Of a stretch of DNA of 64,000 nt, positions 11,070 to 19,448 are shown piece after piece; position 1 is the stretch's first letter, and the number at the start of each line of letters is the position of its first letter. The DNA lies in NCBI RefSeq assembly GCF_049472135.1, contig NZ_JBMOVV010000001.1, positions 1 through 64,000 on the forward strand. The letters are read 5' to 3'. This DNA comes from Arcobacter_B sp049472135 (GTDB lineage Bacteria; Campylobacterota; Campylobacteria; Campylobacterales; Arcobacteraceae). The position numbers and the translations under genes are program-made. Under the pieces are notes generated by a model. The model made no database searches. It saw only the letters and a program-made list of their open reading frames with translations, and was not told the DNA's origin.

Positions 11070-12320
11070 ATGAACGCCACTGATTATAATTTTAGAGTCA
11101 AGGATTCAATTTTAGGTTTACAATTTTTATTTGTAGCCTTTGGTGCACTTGTGCTTGTTCCTATTTTAACAGGACTTGACCCAAGTGTTGCACTTTTTAC
11201 TGCGGGTATTGGAACATTAGTATTCCAATTTGTAAATAAAGGAGCTATTCCACCTATTTTTTTAGCTTCTTCTTTTGCTTTTATTGCTCCTATTTCACAT
11301 GGAGTTAAAACATGGGGTATAGCAGCAACTATGTCAGGACTTGTAGCCGCTGGTTTGCTTTATGTTTTTCTTAGTTTTTTAATTAGACTTAAAGGTGATA
11401 ACTTTTTACATAAACTACTTCCTGCTGTTGTTGTAGGTCCTGTTATTATGTCTATTGGACTTATCTTATCTCCTGTTGCTGTAAATTTAGCTATGGGAAA
11501 AACAGGTGATGGAGAGATGGTATTAGTTGATTTTAATACTGCGATTATTATTTCAATGGTATCATTATTAGTTACTGTTTTTGTATCTTTACTTGCTAAA
11601 GGTATGTTTAAACTTGTTCCAATTTTATGTGGTATTGTAGTAGGTTATGTTTTATCACTAATTTATGGAATAGTTGATTTTAGTGCTTTTGAAAATGCTG
11701 CATGGTTTGCAATTCCAAATTTTACAGCTCCAGAGTTTAACTGGCAAGCAATTATCTTTATTCTTCCTATTGCAATTGCTCCTGCGATTGAGCATATTGG
11801 TGATATGTTAGCAATCTCTAATGTAACTAAACAAGATTATTTAAAAAAGCCAGGTTTAAAGAATACACTTTTAGGTGATGGATTAGCTACATCTGTTGCA
11901 TCATTATTTGGTGGACCACCAAATACTACTTATTCTGAAGTTACAGGTGCTGTAACTGTAACTAAAGCTTACAATCCTGCTATTATGACTTGGGCTGCGC
12001 TTTGTGCAATAGCACTTGCATTTGTTGGAAAATTAGGTGGTTTACTTGCAACAATTCCTACTGTTGTAATGGGAGGAATTATGCTTTTATTATTTGGAAT
12101 CATTGCAACTTTAGGTATTTCAACATTAGTTAAAGCAAAAACAGATTTTACTTGTCCTAGAAATATGGTAATTGTTTCAATGATTTTAGTATTTTCTATT
12201 GGTGGAATGACATTTAACTTTGGTGGTGTTCCTTTCTCTGGTATTGGTCTTGGTGCTATTGTTGGAATTATCTTAAATCTTATTCTTCCTCAACCAAGAG
12301 TTGAAAATAACGAATCATAA
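11070..12320 (+). CDS. uraA: Uracil permease (NCS2 family)
   Basis: 416 residues, polytopic. UraA-family features include a start VKDSILGLQFLFVAFGALVL, the conserved AIAPAIEHIGDMLAISN segment (about 238-254) carrying the substrate-binding glutamate, and GLATSVASLFGGPPNTTYSE with the NTTYSE motif. It imports uracil by proton symport. The divergent neighbour is upp. A perfect 14-bp hairpin follows the stop. Confidence 0.94.
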   Translation: MNATDYNFRVKDSILGLQFLFVAFGALVLVPILTGLDPSVALFTAGIGTLVFQFVNKGAIPPIFLASSFAFIAPISHGVKTWGIAATMSGLVAAGLLYVFLSFLIRLKGDNFLHKLLPAVVVGPVIMSIGLILSPVAVNLAMGKTGDGEMVLVDFNTAIIISMVSLLVTVFVSLLAKGMFKLVPILCGIVVGYVLSLIYGIVDFSAFENAAWFAIPNFTAPEFNWQAIIFILPIAIAPAIEHIGDMLAISNVTKQDYLKKPGLKNTLLGDGLATSVASLFGGPPNTTYSEVTGAVTVTKAYNPAIMTWAALCAIALAFVGKLGGLLATIPTVVMGGIMLLLFGIIATLGISTLVKAKTDFTCPRNMVIVSMILVFSIGGMTFNFGGVPFSGIGLGAIVGIILNLILPQPRVENNES

Positions 12321-12332
12321 ACTTCATTTATT

Positions 12333-12363
12333 AAATATATAGCTAAGTTTTAGCTATATATTT
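12333..12363 (+). terminator. Terminator-like hairpin after uraA
   Basis: Perfect 14-bp stem AAATATATAGCTAA/TTAGCTATATATTT with a 3-base loop, 12 bases after the uraA stop. It is AT-rich with no long T-run beyond the stem. Confidence 0.6.
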
Positions 12364-12399
12364 AAAACTACTTAAATTATAAACAAATACTTTCTTTGA

Positions 12400-12405
12400 T
12401 ATAAT
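12400..12405 (+). promoter_or_regulatory. -10 box of yajQ
   Basis: TATAAT in TTTGATATAATCTG, 31 bases before the ATG, with CAAAGGA between. Confidence 0.6.
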
Positions 12406-12436
12406 CTGTCTTTATTTTAAAATCAAAGGAACATTT

Positions 12437-12940
12437 ATGGCAAAAGCTAAAGAACATCAATTTGATATTTCTGCAAAACTTGATATGCAAGAGATGAAAA
12501 ATGCAGTAATACAAGCTCAAAAAGAGATTGATAATAGATACGATTTTAAAGGTATTACAAAAGAGATTGATCTTAACCAAGGTGCAAAAACTTTAACATT
12601 AGTTAGTGCAAGTGATAATAAAATTGATGCTATGAAAGATATCCTTATTTCAAAGATGAATAAAAGAGGTATTTCTATTAATTCATTAGAAGAGTTAAAA
12701 TCAGAAGATTCAAGTGGAGCTAATAGAAAGTTTACTTATAAGATTATTGATAGTATTGAAAAAGATGAAGCAAAAACTATTCAAACTGAAATTAAAAAGT
12801 TAAAACTAAAAGTAACTGCTGTTAATCAAGGTGATGAGATTAGAGTTTCTGGAAAAAATATTGATGATTTACAAGCTGTAATGAAGCATTTAAAAGGTTT
12901 AGAACTAAAAGCACCATTAGTTTTTGATAATTTTAGATAA
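12437..12940 (+). CDS. yajQ: YajQ family nucleotide-binding protein
   Basis: 167 residues, matching UPF0234/YajQ. Signature stretches are FDISAKLDMQEMKNAVIQA at the start, the DNRYDFKG motif near 32-39, and QGDEIRVSGKNIDDLQAVM near the end. It has two RNA-recognition-like folds. Members bind cyclic di-GMP (shown in Xanthomonas) or tRNA/ribosomal components, so the exact role here is open. It is transcribed alone from its own promoter. Confidence 0.95.
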   Translation: MAKAKEHQFDISAKLDMQEMKNAVIQAQKEIDNRYDFKGITKEIDLNQGAKTLTLVSASDNKIDAMKDILISKMNKRGISINSLEELKSEDSSGANRKFTYKIIDSIEKDEAKTIQTEIKKLKLKVTAVNQGDEIRVSGKNIDDLQAVMKHLKGLELKAPLVFDNFR

Positions 12941-12988
12941 ATTTATGAAATTTTTATGTAATTAATCTGAAATTTATTGTAATTTATA

Positions 12989-12994
12989 TATAAT
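12989..12994 (+). promoter_or_regulatory. -10 box of a putative small RNA
   Basis: TATAAT in a T-rich context, 49 bases after the yajQ stop. The expected transcription start is about 13001, exactly where the structured RNA begins. Confidence 0.6.
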
Positions 12995-13000
12995 TACAAA

Positions 13001-13117
13001 GTTCAAAAAGGATAGTTGATAGAAGACTCCTGAAGAAATAGTTTTGGAATTAAGACTTAACCCTTAGTTTTCTGTTAATAAACTTAATATTTTAATCCAC
13101 TTCTATCTATCTTTTTT
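13001..13117 (+). ncRNA. Putative structured small RNA or leader RNA with terminator-like closing stem
   Basis: A promoter-like TATAAT is followed by a sequence whose ends pair: 13005-13014 (AAAAAGGATA) with 13108-13117 (TATCTTTTTT), one G-T pair included, and GATAGAAG (13018-13025) with CTTCTATC (13100-13107). The stem ends in six T, as in an intrinsic terminator. An inner stem (13045-13053 with 13090-13098, one bulge) leaves a one-sided bulge of about 19 nt containing CTCCTGAAG. No ORF of note is present. It has no SRP RNA signature (GGAAGGAAGCAGC) and is too short for tmRNA or RNase P. It could be a free small RNA of about 115 nt or a regulatory leader for the gene at 13295. Confidence 0.5.
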
Positions 13118-13125
13118 GCTATTGT

Positions 13126-13277
13126 AATGAAGTGGACTATGTAAATTTAGTTGTAGTTTTCATACTTTTACTACAACGCCAAATAGGTTATTATATAATA
13201 CTTTATATGAATTCTTCTTTCTTTTGTAGTGACCTAATACTCTTTAATATACCGCCTTACATAGTCTTTACTTCATT
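13126..13277 (+). ncRNA. Second structured element before the membrane protein gene
   Basis: A closing helix joins AATGAAGT (13126-13133) with ACTTCATT (13270-13277) and ACTATGTAA (13136-13144) with TTACATAGT (13257-13265), broken only by a small internal loop. It encloses two hairpins: TTGTAGT/ACTACAA (13151-13157 with 13170-13176) and TAGGTTA/TGACCTA (13184-13190 with 13230-13236). This looks like a three-way junction. The helix ends 6 bases before the AAGG of the gene at 13295. GAAGTGGA (13129-13136) can instead pair with TCCACTTC (13096-13103) of the preceding element. Not matched to a known riboswitch. Confidence 0.45.
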
Positions 13278-13294
13278 AAACTAAGGAAATTAGC

Positions 13295-14080
13295 TTGGAA
13301 CTTTTAATAATTAAATCTATATCTGTTGTAGTGTTAGTTTTATCTTTAAGTCTTATTGCCGAGAAATTAAGCCCTAAGATATCAGGTATTTTATCTGGAC
13401 TTCCTGTGGGTAGTTCTATTACTCTTTTATTTTTTGCAATTGAGAATGGTGTAGATTATGTAACTAATGTAGCTTTATACAATATTCATGGACTATTTGC
13501 AGCACTGGCTTTTTGTATAGGTTATTATTTTAGTACATTTTATAAAGGTAAATTAGAGATTACTATAAGTATTTTAATCTCTTTCGTTTCTTATCTTTTT
13601 ATAGCATATATTATATCTTTTATTCCTCCACATATAGTTTTAACACCTTTAATAGTTATAGTATTAATGCTTATATCATCTGTATATTTTGCAAAAAAAG
13701 AGAACCATGCAATTGAGAAAAAAGGTAAAATATCTTTAAGTGATTTATTATTTAGATCTATGCTTACAATTGGTATTTTTTTAATTGTTTCAAGCCTTCC
13801 TAAATATGTTGATCCAAATTTAGCAGGAATTTTTTCTGCATTTCCTACAATACTTTTACCATTATTATTAATAATTCATTTTAGACATAGTAATTTACAA
13901 GCAAGAACTATTATCAAAAACACACCTTTTGGTTTAAGTTCAGTTGTTATTTACTCACTTGTAGTTTTCCATACATATGAATTATATGGAATTTTTATTG
14001 GAACTTTATTAGCCTTAGTTTGTTCTGTTTTATATGTTTTAATTCAAACAAAAATAATGAAAGTTTTAAAACTAATCTAA
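13295..14080 (+). CDS. Multi-pass membrane protein of unknown function
   Basis: 261 residues with about eight hydrophobic segments. Two halves share a similar motif: SGILSGLPVGSSITLLFFAI (about 29-48) and AGIFSAFPTILLPLLLII (about 176-193), each a small-residue Pro-containing helix start. This suggests an internal duplication, as in many small transporters. I do not recognise the family. The start is a TTG 7 bases after AAGG. A long non-coding region with two structured RNA elements lies upstream, so expression may be controlled in the leader. Confidence 0.75.
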   Translation: MELLIIKSISVVVLVLSLSLIAEKLSPKISGILSGLPVGSSITLLFFAIENGVDYVTNVALYNIHGLFAALAFCIGYYFSTFYKGKLEITISILISFVSYLFIAYIISFIPPHIVLTPLIVIVLMLISSVYFAKKENHAIEKKGKISLSDLLFRSMLTIGIFLIVSSLPKYVDPNLAGIFSAFPTILLPLLLIIHFRHSNLQARTIIKNTPFGLSSVVIYSLVVFHTYELYGIFIGTLLALVCSVLYVLIQTKIMKVLKLI

Positions 14081-14106
14081 TTTACAAGAAATAAACAAAC
14101 TTATAT

Positions 14107-14112
14107 TATAAT
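14107..14112 (+). promoter_or_regulatory. -10 box of the two-component operon
   Basis: TATAAT in TTATATTATAATATC, 26 bases before the ATG at 14139. The ribosome binding site AAAGAGGA follows. Confidence 0.55.
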
Positions 14113-14138
14113 ATCTCATATTTATAAAGAGGATTTAT

Positions 14139-14798
14139 ATGAGAGTATTGTTATTAGAAGATGATTTAGCTTTAAATGATTTGTTAAGTGACCATCTAGA
14201 AGATAAGGGATATGAAGTTACATTATGTACAAATGGGCAAGAAGCACTAGAGTATTTAATTGATGAAAAGTTTGATTTTGCCTTACTAGATATAAATACA
14301 CCAATTATGAGTGGAATTGAAGTATTAAAGACTATTAGAGAGGATTATAAAAATAGTACTCCTACTATTATTCTAACTGCTTATCAAGATACAAAGCATT
14401 TAAAAGATTCATTTGAAAGTGGTGTTGATGATTATATAAAAAAACCTTTTGATTTAGAAGAATTAGATCAAAGAATAATGAAACTTTGTAGACAGTTCTC
14501 TATTGAACAAAATAGCTCAATTTTAATAGATAACAATATATCGTTTGAACCAGACTCGTGTTTAATTAATACCCCTTCTAAAACAATAAGTATTGCTCAA
14601 AAAGAAAGAGATATTTTAAAATATTTTTGCACTCATAAAAATAGAGTAGTTTCAAGTGAGGAATTACTTCAAAATATTTGGGCATATGAAGATATGCCAA
14701 CAGATGCTACAATTAGAGTTTATATAAAAAACTTAAGAGAAATTATTGGAAAAGATAGAATTATAACTATACGAGGAATAGGATATAAATTTGAATAA
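14139..14798 (+). CDS. OmpR/PhoB-family response regulator
   Basis: 219 residues. The receiver domain (1-115) has acidic pocket residues in LLLEDDLALND, the phospho-acceptor Asp in FALLDINTPIMSG, and the conserved Lys in YIKKPFDLEELD. The C-terminal winged helix (about 125-218) ends in TIRVYIKNLREIIGKDRIITI...GYKFE, typical of the Trans_reg_C domain. It would bind DNA when phosphorylated by the kinase encoded immediately downstream, whose start overlaps this stop by 8 bases. The signal is unknown. Confidence 0.93.
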   Translation: MRVLLLEDDLALNDLLSDHLEDKGYEVTLCTNGQEALEYLIDEKFDFALLDINTPIMSGIEVLKTIREDYKNSTPTIILTAYQDTKHLKDSFESGVDDYIKKPFDLEELDQRIMKLCRQFSIEQNSSILIDNNISFEPDSCLINTPSKTISIAQKERDILKYFCTHKNRVVSSEELLQNIWAYEDMPTDATIRVYIKNLREIIGKDRIITIRGIGYKFE

Positions 14799-15993
14799 AA
14801 ATGAGAAAAAAGCTCTTATTAGTTTTCTAAGTATTTATATTGGTTCAGCAATATTTTTAATAAGTATAATGCTTTATTTATATTACAACAATGAAGTTAG
14901 AATGTTAAAAGATAGTTGTAGTATGGAAATAACAAGTGCTTCAATGGAAATTAAAAGTGAAATTTTAGATAGTTATATGAAAAATAAAAGGTTTATCCCC
15001 AAAGACTTTGGAGGTGAACATATAAGATATGCTTTATATGATAAAGATAAAAAGTTACTATATTCTAGCTTGCAAGGTGAAAAATATGTAGACTTATCAA
15101 AAAGTAAATATGTAGAAGATATCTATGATTTTTATATAGTAAAGTTAAATGAACCCTCAGTTCCAACAGAGTATATAGTTTTAGAGTCTTGTAGAGAGTA
15201 TGAAAATACGAATAAACTTAAAATTTATATTATTGTAGTTCTTATCTTAAGTTCTGTTTTTATAGGGATAATTGCTTATTTATTAGCAAAAATTTTATTA
15301 AAGCCTGTTAGAGAAAAAGTAGAGCATATGGACAATTTTATAAAAGATTCAGCTCATGAGTTAAATACTCCTATTTCTGTGTTGTTAACATCTGTCTCAA
15401 TGTTAAAAAAAGGTAAAAATCCTGAGAAAATGATGAAATATATTTTAAGTAGTTCTAAGCAGATTTCGCAAATATATAATGACATACATTTCTCTGCTTT
15501 CAATGCTTCAAATGAAGATGTTATCGAAGAGTTTGATTTTAAACAATTAGTTCAAGAGAGTGTTGAGTATTTCAACGATATATCTATTACAAAAAATATT
15601 GAAATAAAAGCATTTTTAGAAGAATCTGTTTTATTTATGGATAAGACAAAAACTCAAAAAATTGTTAATAATTTGATTTCAAATGCAGTTAAATATAGTC
15701 ATAATAATTCTACTATAGAAGTAAAAATTAAAGATAACATTTTAAGTGTAAGAGATTTTGGTATAGGAATTAATAAAAAAGAACAAAAAGATATTTTTAA
15801 AAGATATAAAAGAGGAAGCAATAACATTGAGGGTGGTTTTGGAATAGGTCTTGATATTGTGAAAAGAATATCTAGTGAGTATGGTTTAAAATTAAGTTTA
15901 GAATCTAAAATTAATGAAGGTACAACTTTTTATATTGACTTTTCATCAGTAATTGTTGGTGCAAAATGTGATATAAAAGATAAAGAAATTTAA
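14791..15993 (+). CDS. Sensor histidine kinase
   Basis: 400 residues. Two membrane segments (about 9-29 and 145-166) flank a periplasmic sensor loop of about 115 residues. The H-box is SAHELNTPISVLL (about 188-200), followed by N-box NNLISNAVKYS, G1 DFGIGI and G2 GGFGIGLDIVKR. The start is TTG, placed after GAGGAATAGG inside the regulator gene. It is cognate to the response regulator by overlap. The sensor loop has no domain I recognise. Confidence 0.92.
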   Translation: MNKNEKKALISFLSIYIGSAIFLISIMLYLYYNNEVRMLKDSCSMEITSASMEIKSEILDSYMKNKRFIPKDFGGEHIRYALYDKDKKLLYSSLQGEKYVDLSKSKYVEDIYDFYIVKLNEPSVPTEYIVLESCREYENTNKLKIYIIVVLILSSVFIGIIAYLLAKILLKPVREKVEHMDNFIKDSAHELNTPISVLLTSVSMLKKGKNPEKMMKYILSSSKQISQIYNDIHFSAFNASNEDVIEEFDFKQLVQESVEYFNDISITKNIEIKAFLEESVLFMDKTKTQKIVNNLISNAVKYSHNNSTIEVKIKDNILSVRDFGIGINKKEQKDIFKRYKRGSNNIEGGFGIGLDIVKRISSEYGLKLSLESKINEGTTFYIDFSSVIVGAKCDIKDKEI

Positions 15994-16043
15994 AAAGTTT
16001 TTTATTATAAAAGCACTAAAATACAAAAAATAAAAGAGGTACA

Positions 16044-16628
16044 ATGAAAAATATTATAAAAAATTTTAGAACAAGTAGTTTAAAAGAGACGAAGTTTGTA
16101 CATCCTTTAAAGTTAACATATAATCAAAATGGAAAAGATAAGGCTTGGGAGGCAGTAAAGAGTCATGATAGTGTAGCAGTACTTTTATATCATGAAGAAA
16201 GAAACGCTTTTTTAATAGTAAAACAGTTTAGACCACCTGTATATTTAAATGATAGTAGTAAATTATGTACTTATGAACTTTGTGCAGGAATAGTAGATAA
16301 AGATATTTCATTAGCCGAAATTGCGAAAGAAGAAATAGATGAAGAGTGTGGATATAAAGTTGAGGTAGCAGATATTATAAAAGTTACATCTTTTTATACA
16401 AATGTAGGGGTTAGTGGCTCTAAACAACATCTATTTTTCTCAAAAATTAATGATTCTATGCTTTGCCATAGTGGAGGGGGAATCAATGATGAGCAGATTG
16501 AACTTATGTATCTTCCTTTAGAAAAAAGTGATGAATTTATTTTTGACGAGAGTAAAGCTAAAACACCAGGGCTTATGTTCTCTTTTTATTGGTTTATGAA
16601 AAATAAAGATTCTTTAGGAGTGAAATGA
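16044..16628 (+). CDS. Nudix hydrolase (nucleoside-diphosphate-sugar pyrophosphatase-like)
   Basis: 194 residues. The Nudix box lies around GIVDKDISLAEIAKEEIDEE, then CGY (about 92-114): it keeps the catalytic glutamates (KEEIDEECGY), with Lys in place of the usual Arg. VLLYHEERNAFLIVKQFRPPVY and the overall length resemble ADP-ribose/UDP-sugar pyrophosphatases (NUDT5/NUDT14 group). It probably cleaves NDP-sugars in the cytoplasm. Its stop overlaps the next gene's ATG by 4 bases. Confidence 0.88.
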   Translation: MKNIIKNFRTSSLKETKFVHPLKLTYNQNGKDKAWEAVKSHDSVAVLLYHEERNAFLIVKQFRPPVYLNDSSKLCTYELCAGIVDKDISLAEIAKEEIDEECGYKVEVADIIKVTSFYTNVGVSGSKQHLFFSKINDSMLCHSGGGINDEQIELMYLPLEKSDEFIFDESKAKTPGLMFSFYWFMKNKDSLGVK

Positions 16629-17050
16629 AAAAATTAATAGTCTATATCTTTTTAATAGTTCCTTTTTATTTATTTGCTGTAGATGAGTTAATAAAAGTAG
16701 ATAATACTTTTATTACAAAATATGAGTATGGTAAGATGCTTTATAATAATCCAAGAGGAATAGGGTGTAATACTTGTCATGGTGATGATGCTAAGGGGAA
16801 AAAAATAGTATCTTTTTCTCATACTTACAGAAAGAAAACATATGAGTGTGATTTAGTTGCGCCTAGCATAAAAAAAGCTGATTATAAAGTTTTCTCAAAA
16901 AAGATTAATTCAAAAAGAAATCCTTCTAAGAAGTTTGCTAAAGAAGAAGTTTGTGAAAAGTTAATTTATTATGCAAATGTTATGCCTACATATTTCTTAG
17001 TAGAAGAAGAAATTGCTGCAATTTATTATTATGTGAAGAATCTTAAGTAA
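16625..17050 (+). CDS. Small periplasmic c-type cytochrome
   Basis: 141 residues with a signal peptide (MKKLIVYIFLIVPFYLFA) and one haem-binding CNTCH motif (C48-H52). The segment GDDAKGKKIV after it is typical of class I cytochromes. A C-terminal Met in YANVMPTYFLVEEEIAAIYYYVKN is a candidate sixth ligand. It would carry electrons in the periplasm; its partner is unknown. It is coupled to the Nudix gene by ATGA overlap, although no functional link is evident. Confidence 0.85.
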   Translation: MKKLIVYIFLIVPFYLFAVDELIKVDNTFITKYEYGKMLYNNPRGIGCNTCHGDDAKGKKIVSFSHTYRKKTYECDLVAPSIKKADYKVFSKKINSKRNPSKKFAKEEVCEKLIYYANVMPTYFLVEEEIAAIYYYVKNLK

Positions 17051-17070
17051 AGCTCTATCTTGATAGAGCT
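17051..17070. terminator. Bidirectional terminator between cytochrome and phospholipase genes
   Basis: Perfect 9-bp stem AGCTCTATC/GATAGAGCT with a 2-base loop. It starts right after the cytochrome stop and contains the phospholipase stop codon. Confidence 0.6.
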
Positions 17071-18065
17071 ATACCAAATCCTATTTTGTTTATTTTTTTA
17101 TCATAATCTATTAAGCTATCACCATATCCTGAAAACATTTGGATAAAACCATATGAGTTAGATGAAGAAATGAAATTTGGAAGAGGGAAAGTCCAATCTA
17201 GTTGCATCGCTCCTTTATTCTCAGAGTTAAATTTCATATTATTTCTTACCATTACTTCAAATACATGTTCTTTATATGGATAAATAAGTTTTAAGTCACC
17301 ATATCCATAATAGTTATTTATATCTGGGTTGTCATCATCAGTTTTCTCAGGTATTCTATACCAAACTCTAGGAATTACAAAAAGTTTTGATAATTGTAAG
17401 TAACTCTCTAAATAGATTCTATTCCATGATCTAGAGTTTTCATTATTTCTACCATTTGATTGATGATTTAAAGCAATTTTGTATCCTTTAAGTGTTTTAC
17501 TATTTTTATATGGAAATTGAACAAAGATTTCAGGTTCATAGTTTGTTTCTCTAAATGGAGCTGAATCAACATTTGTTTGCCAAAATGATTTTTGAGTATA
17601 TGCAAAAGATATAGATTCATCAAGTCCTAAAAAGTTATAACTTATTGGCTTTTCAATACTAAATTGAAATTTTGTTTCAAATCTATCTCTATCATCTTTT
17701 CTATTATCATCAAATGTAACAGGAAGTAAGTAATTCATCTTATATGGGTATAAACCAAAGCTCTTTGTTAATATTTGCTTTACAGCTTTATTTGTTTCTT
17801 TATCTTCTGTTTTATTAATTAAATCTTCATAGAAATCTGTTTTAAGTTTAGTAAAGGTTTGAACTTTATATTCATTGTTTTTTGATTTATCAACTAAGTA
17901 ATCATCGCTACTATTTGAAAGTTCAAATGCTTGTTTATACAAAATCATTGCATTTTTGAAATCATCTTTTTTTTCATACTCTTGTGCTTGTTTGTAAAGT
18001 TCTGTACTCTTATTTGCATAAAGACAAGTAAGAGCAAATATAAATAGAATTATAGGTTTTAACAT
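17055..18065 (-). CDS. pldA: Outer-membrane phospholipase A (OMPLA) with N-terminal TPR-like helix pair
   Basis: 336 residues with a signal peptide. Residues 21-52 (ELYKQAQEYEKKDDFKNAMI and on) look like a TPR unit. The beta-barrel part has the OMPLA motif NHQSNGR and SRSWNR; H201, S203 and N215 have the same spacing as the E. coli triad H142/S144/N156. It would hydrolyse phospholipids in the outer leaflet as a calcium-dependent dimer. The C-terminus ends in IGFGIALSR, a beta-strand. It converges with the cytochrome gene. Confidence 0.9.
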   Translation of the reverse strand: MLKPIILFIFALTCLYANKSTELYKQAQEYEKKDDFKNAMILYKQAFELSNSSDDYLVDKSKNNEYKVQTFTKLKTDFYEDLINKTEDKETNKAVKQILTKSFGLYPYKMNYLLPVTFDDNRKDDRDRFETKFQFSIEKPISYNFLGLDESISFAYTQKSFWQTNVDSAPFRETNYEPEIFVQFPYKNSKTLKGYKIALNHQSNGRNNENSRSWNRIYLESYLQLSKLFVIPRVWYRIPEKTDDDNPDINNYYGYGDLKLIYPYKEHVFEVMVRNNMKFNSENKGAMQLDWTFPLPNFISSSNSYGFIQMFSGYGDSLIDYDKKINKIGFGIALSR

Positions 18066-18176
18066 TTTATCTCTTTTTTGTTTTTTGAATTTTACAATAA
18101 TAGTTATTATGTTTCTATTTTTAATAAAAACTATTATGTAAATATCTTTTTTCGCAGGATAAAAGAGAGATAATGA

Positions 18177-18182
18177 TATAAT
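18177..18182 (+). promoter_or_regulatory. -10 box of the rpe operon
   Basis: TATAAT in AATGATATAATCCC, 28 bases before the rpe ATG. Confidence 0.6.
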
Positions 18183-18210
18183 CCCTAAAAATTTATATAA
18201 AGGTTAATAT

Positions 18211-18852
18211 ATGCTTGTTGCACCTTCAATTTTATCTGCTGATTTTGGAAAATTAGATGAAGAAATAAAAGCAATTTGTGATGGTGGATGTGATTTGATT
18301 CATGTTGATGTTATGGATGGTCACTTTGTTCCAAATATGACAATTGGTCCTGTTGTTGTAAATCCAGTAGCAAAAGCTGCTACAAAACCACTTGATGTTC
18401 ATTTAATGGTTGAGAATAATACTTTTTTTGTAGAATTATTTGCTCCTTTAAAACCTGAATATATCTCTTTTCATATTGAAAGTGAAAAACACCCTCATAG
18501 ACTTATTCAAAAAATCAGATCTTATGGAATTAAACCAGCGATTGTTTTAAATCCACATTCTACTCCTGAATCAATTGAATACTTATTAGAAGATTTAGAT
18601 ATGGTTTTATTAATGTCTGTAAACCCAGGATTCGGTGGTCAGAAGTTTATTTCAAGTGTTGTTGAAAAAGCAAAAAAATTAAAAGAGTTAATTAATAAAA
18701 GAAATCCAAACTGTCTAATTGAAGTTGATGGTGGAGTAAATGATAAAAATATCCATGAATTAAAAGATGCAGGTGTTGATGTAGTTGTTGCTGGATCTTA
18801 TGTATTTGGAAATGAAGACTATTCAAAAGCAATAAAAAGTTTACAGGTATAA
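18211..18852 (+). CDS. rpe: Ribulose-phosphate 3-epimerase
   Basis: 213 residues, a TIM-barrel with family signatures APSILSADFGKL at the start, HVDVMDGHFVPN near 31-42 (metal-binding His and catalytic Asp), and VNPGFGGQKF near 137-146. It interconverts ribulose-5-P and xylulose-5-P in the pentose phosphate pathway. It leads an operon with trpF 2 bases downstream. Confidence 0.97.
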   Translation: MLVAPSILSADFGKLDEEIKAICDGGCDLIHVDVMDGHFVPNMTIGPVVVNPVAKAATKPLDVHLMVENNTFFVELFAPLKPEYISFHIESEKHPHRLIQKIRSYGIKPAIVLNPHSTPESIEYLLEDLDMVLLMSVNPGFGGQKFISSVVEKAKKLKELINKRNPNCLIEVDGGVNDKNIHELKDAGVDVVVAGSYVFGNEDYSKAIKSLQV

Positions 18853-18854
18853 AT

Positions 18855-19448
18855 ATGAGAGTTAAAATTTGTGGTATCACAAATCTTGAAGATGCATTAA
18901 ATGCAATAGAAGCAGGGGCTAGTGCCCTTGGTTTTGTTTTTTATGAAAAATCCCCTAGATATATAGAGCCTTTTGAAGCTAAAAAAATAGTAGAAAAACT
19001 TCCTCCTTTTATTCAAACAGTTGGGCTTTTTGTAAATGAATCAACAAGTTTTATTAATCAAGTATGTACAAATGCAAAGATGCAATTAGCACAAATAATT
19101 GACGATGATAATTATACAGAGTTAGAGACTTTAGATGTAAAATATCTTGAAGTAGTAAGAGCCAAAAGTAAAGAAGATTTAATAAACCTATCTAATGATA
19201 AGTATTATTTAGTTGATGCTTTTGTTGAAAGCTTTGGTGGTGCTGGAAAAAGAGTTGCCTTAGATTGGTTTGATGAGGTTGACTGCTCAAAATTTATTTT
19301 AGCAGGTGGATTAACTCAAGATAATTTAAAAGAGCTTAAAGGATATAACTTTTTTGCAATAGATGTTAGTAGTGGGGTTGAGGCATCTAAAGGTAAAAAA
19401 GATAAATATAAAATGATAAATTTCTTAAAAGCTAGTAATGAAATCTAG
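18855..19448 (+). CDS. trpF: Phosphoribosylanthranilate isomerase
   Basis: 197 residues. The start VKICGITNLEDA carries the catalytic Cys, and LGFVFYEKSPRYI, FAIDVSSGVE and ILAGGLTQDNL are standard TrpF segments. It catalyses the third committed step of tryptophan synthesis. It lies between rpe and an exonuclease gene, not in a trp operon; trpC is about 7 kb away at 26437. It overlaps the next gene by 11 bases. Confidence 0.96.
   Translation: MRVKICGITNLEDALNAIEAGASALGFVFYEKSPRYIEPFEAKKIVEKLPPFIQTVGLFVNESTSFINQVCTNAKMQLAQIIDDDNYTELETLDVKYLEVVRAKSKEDLINLSNDKYYLVDAFVESFGGAGKRVALDWFDEVDCSKFILAGGLTQDNLKELKGYNFFAIDVSSGVEASKGKKDKYKMINFLKASNEI

Noticed and set aside
13001..13117. SRP RNA, tmRNA or RNase P RNA in the structured region
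   Set aside because: The diagnostic SRP tetraloop region, the tmRNA 5' sequence and the RNase P core are all absent.
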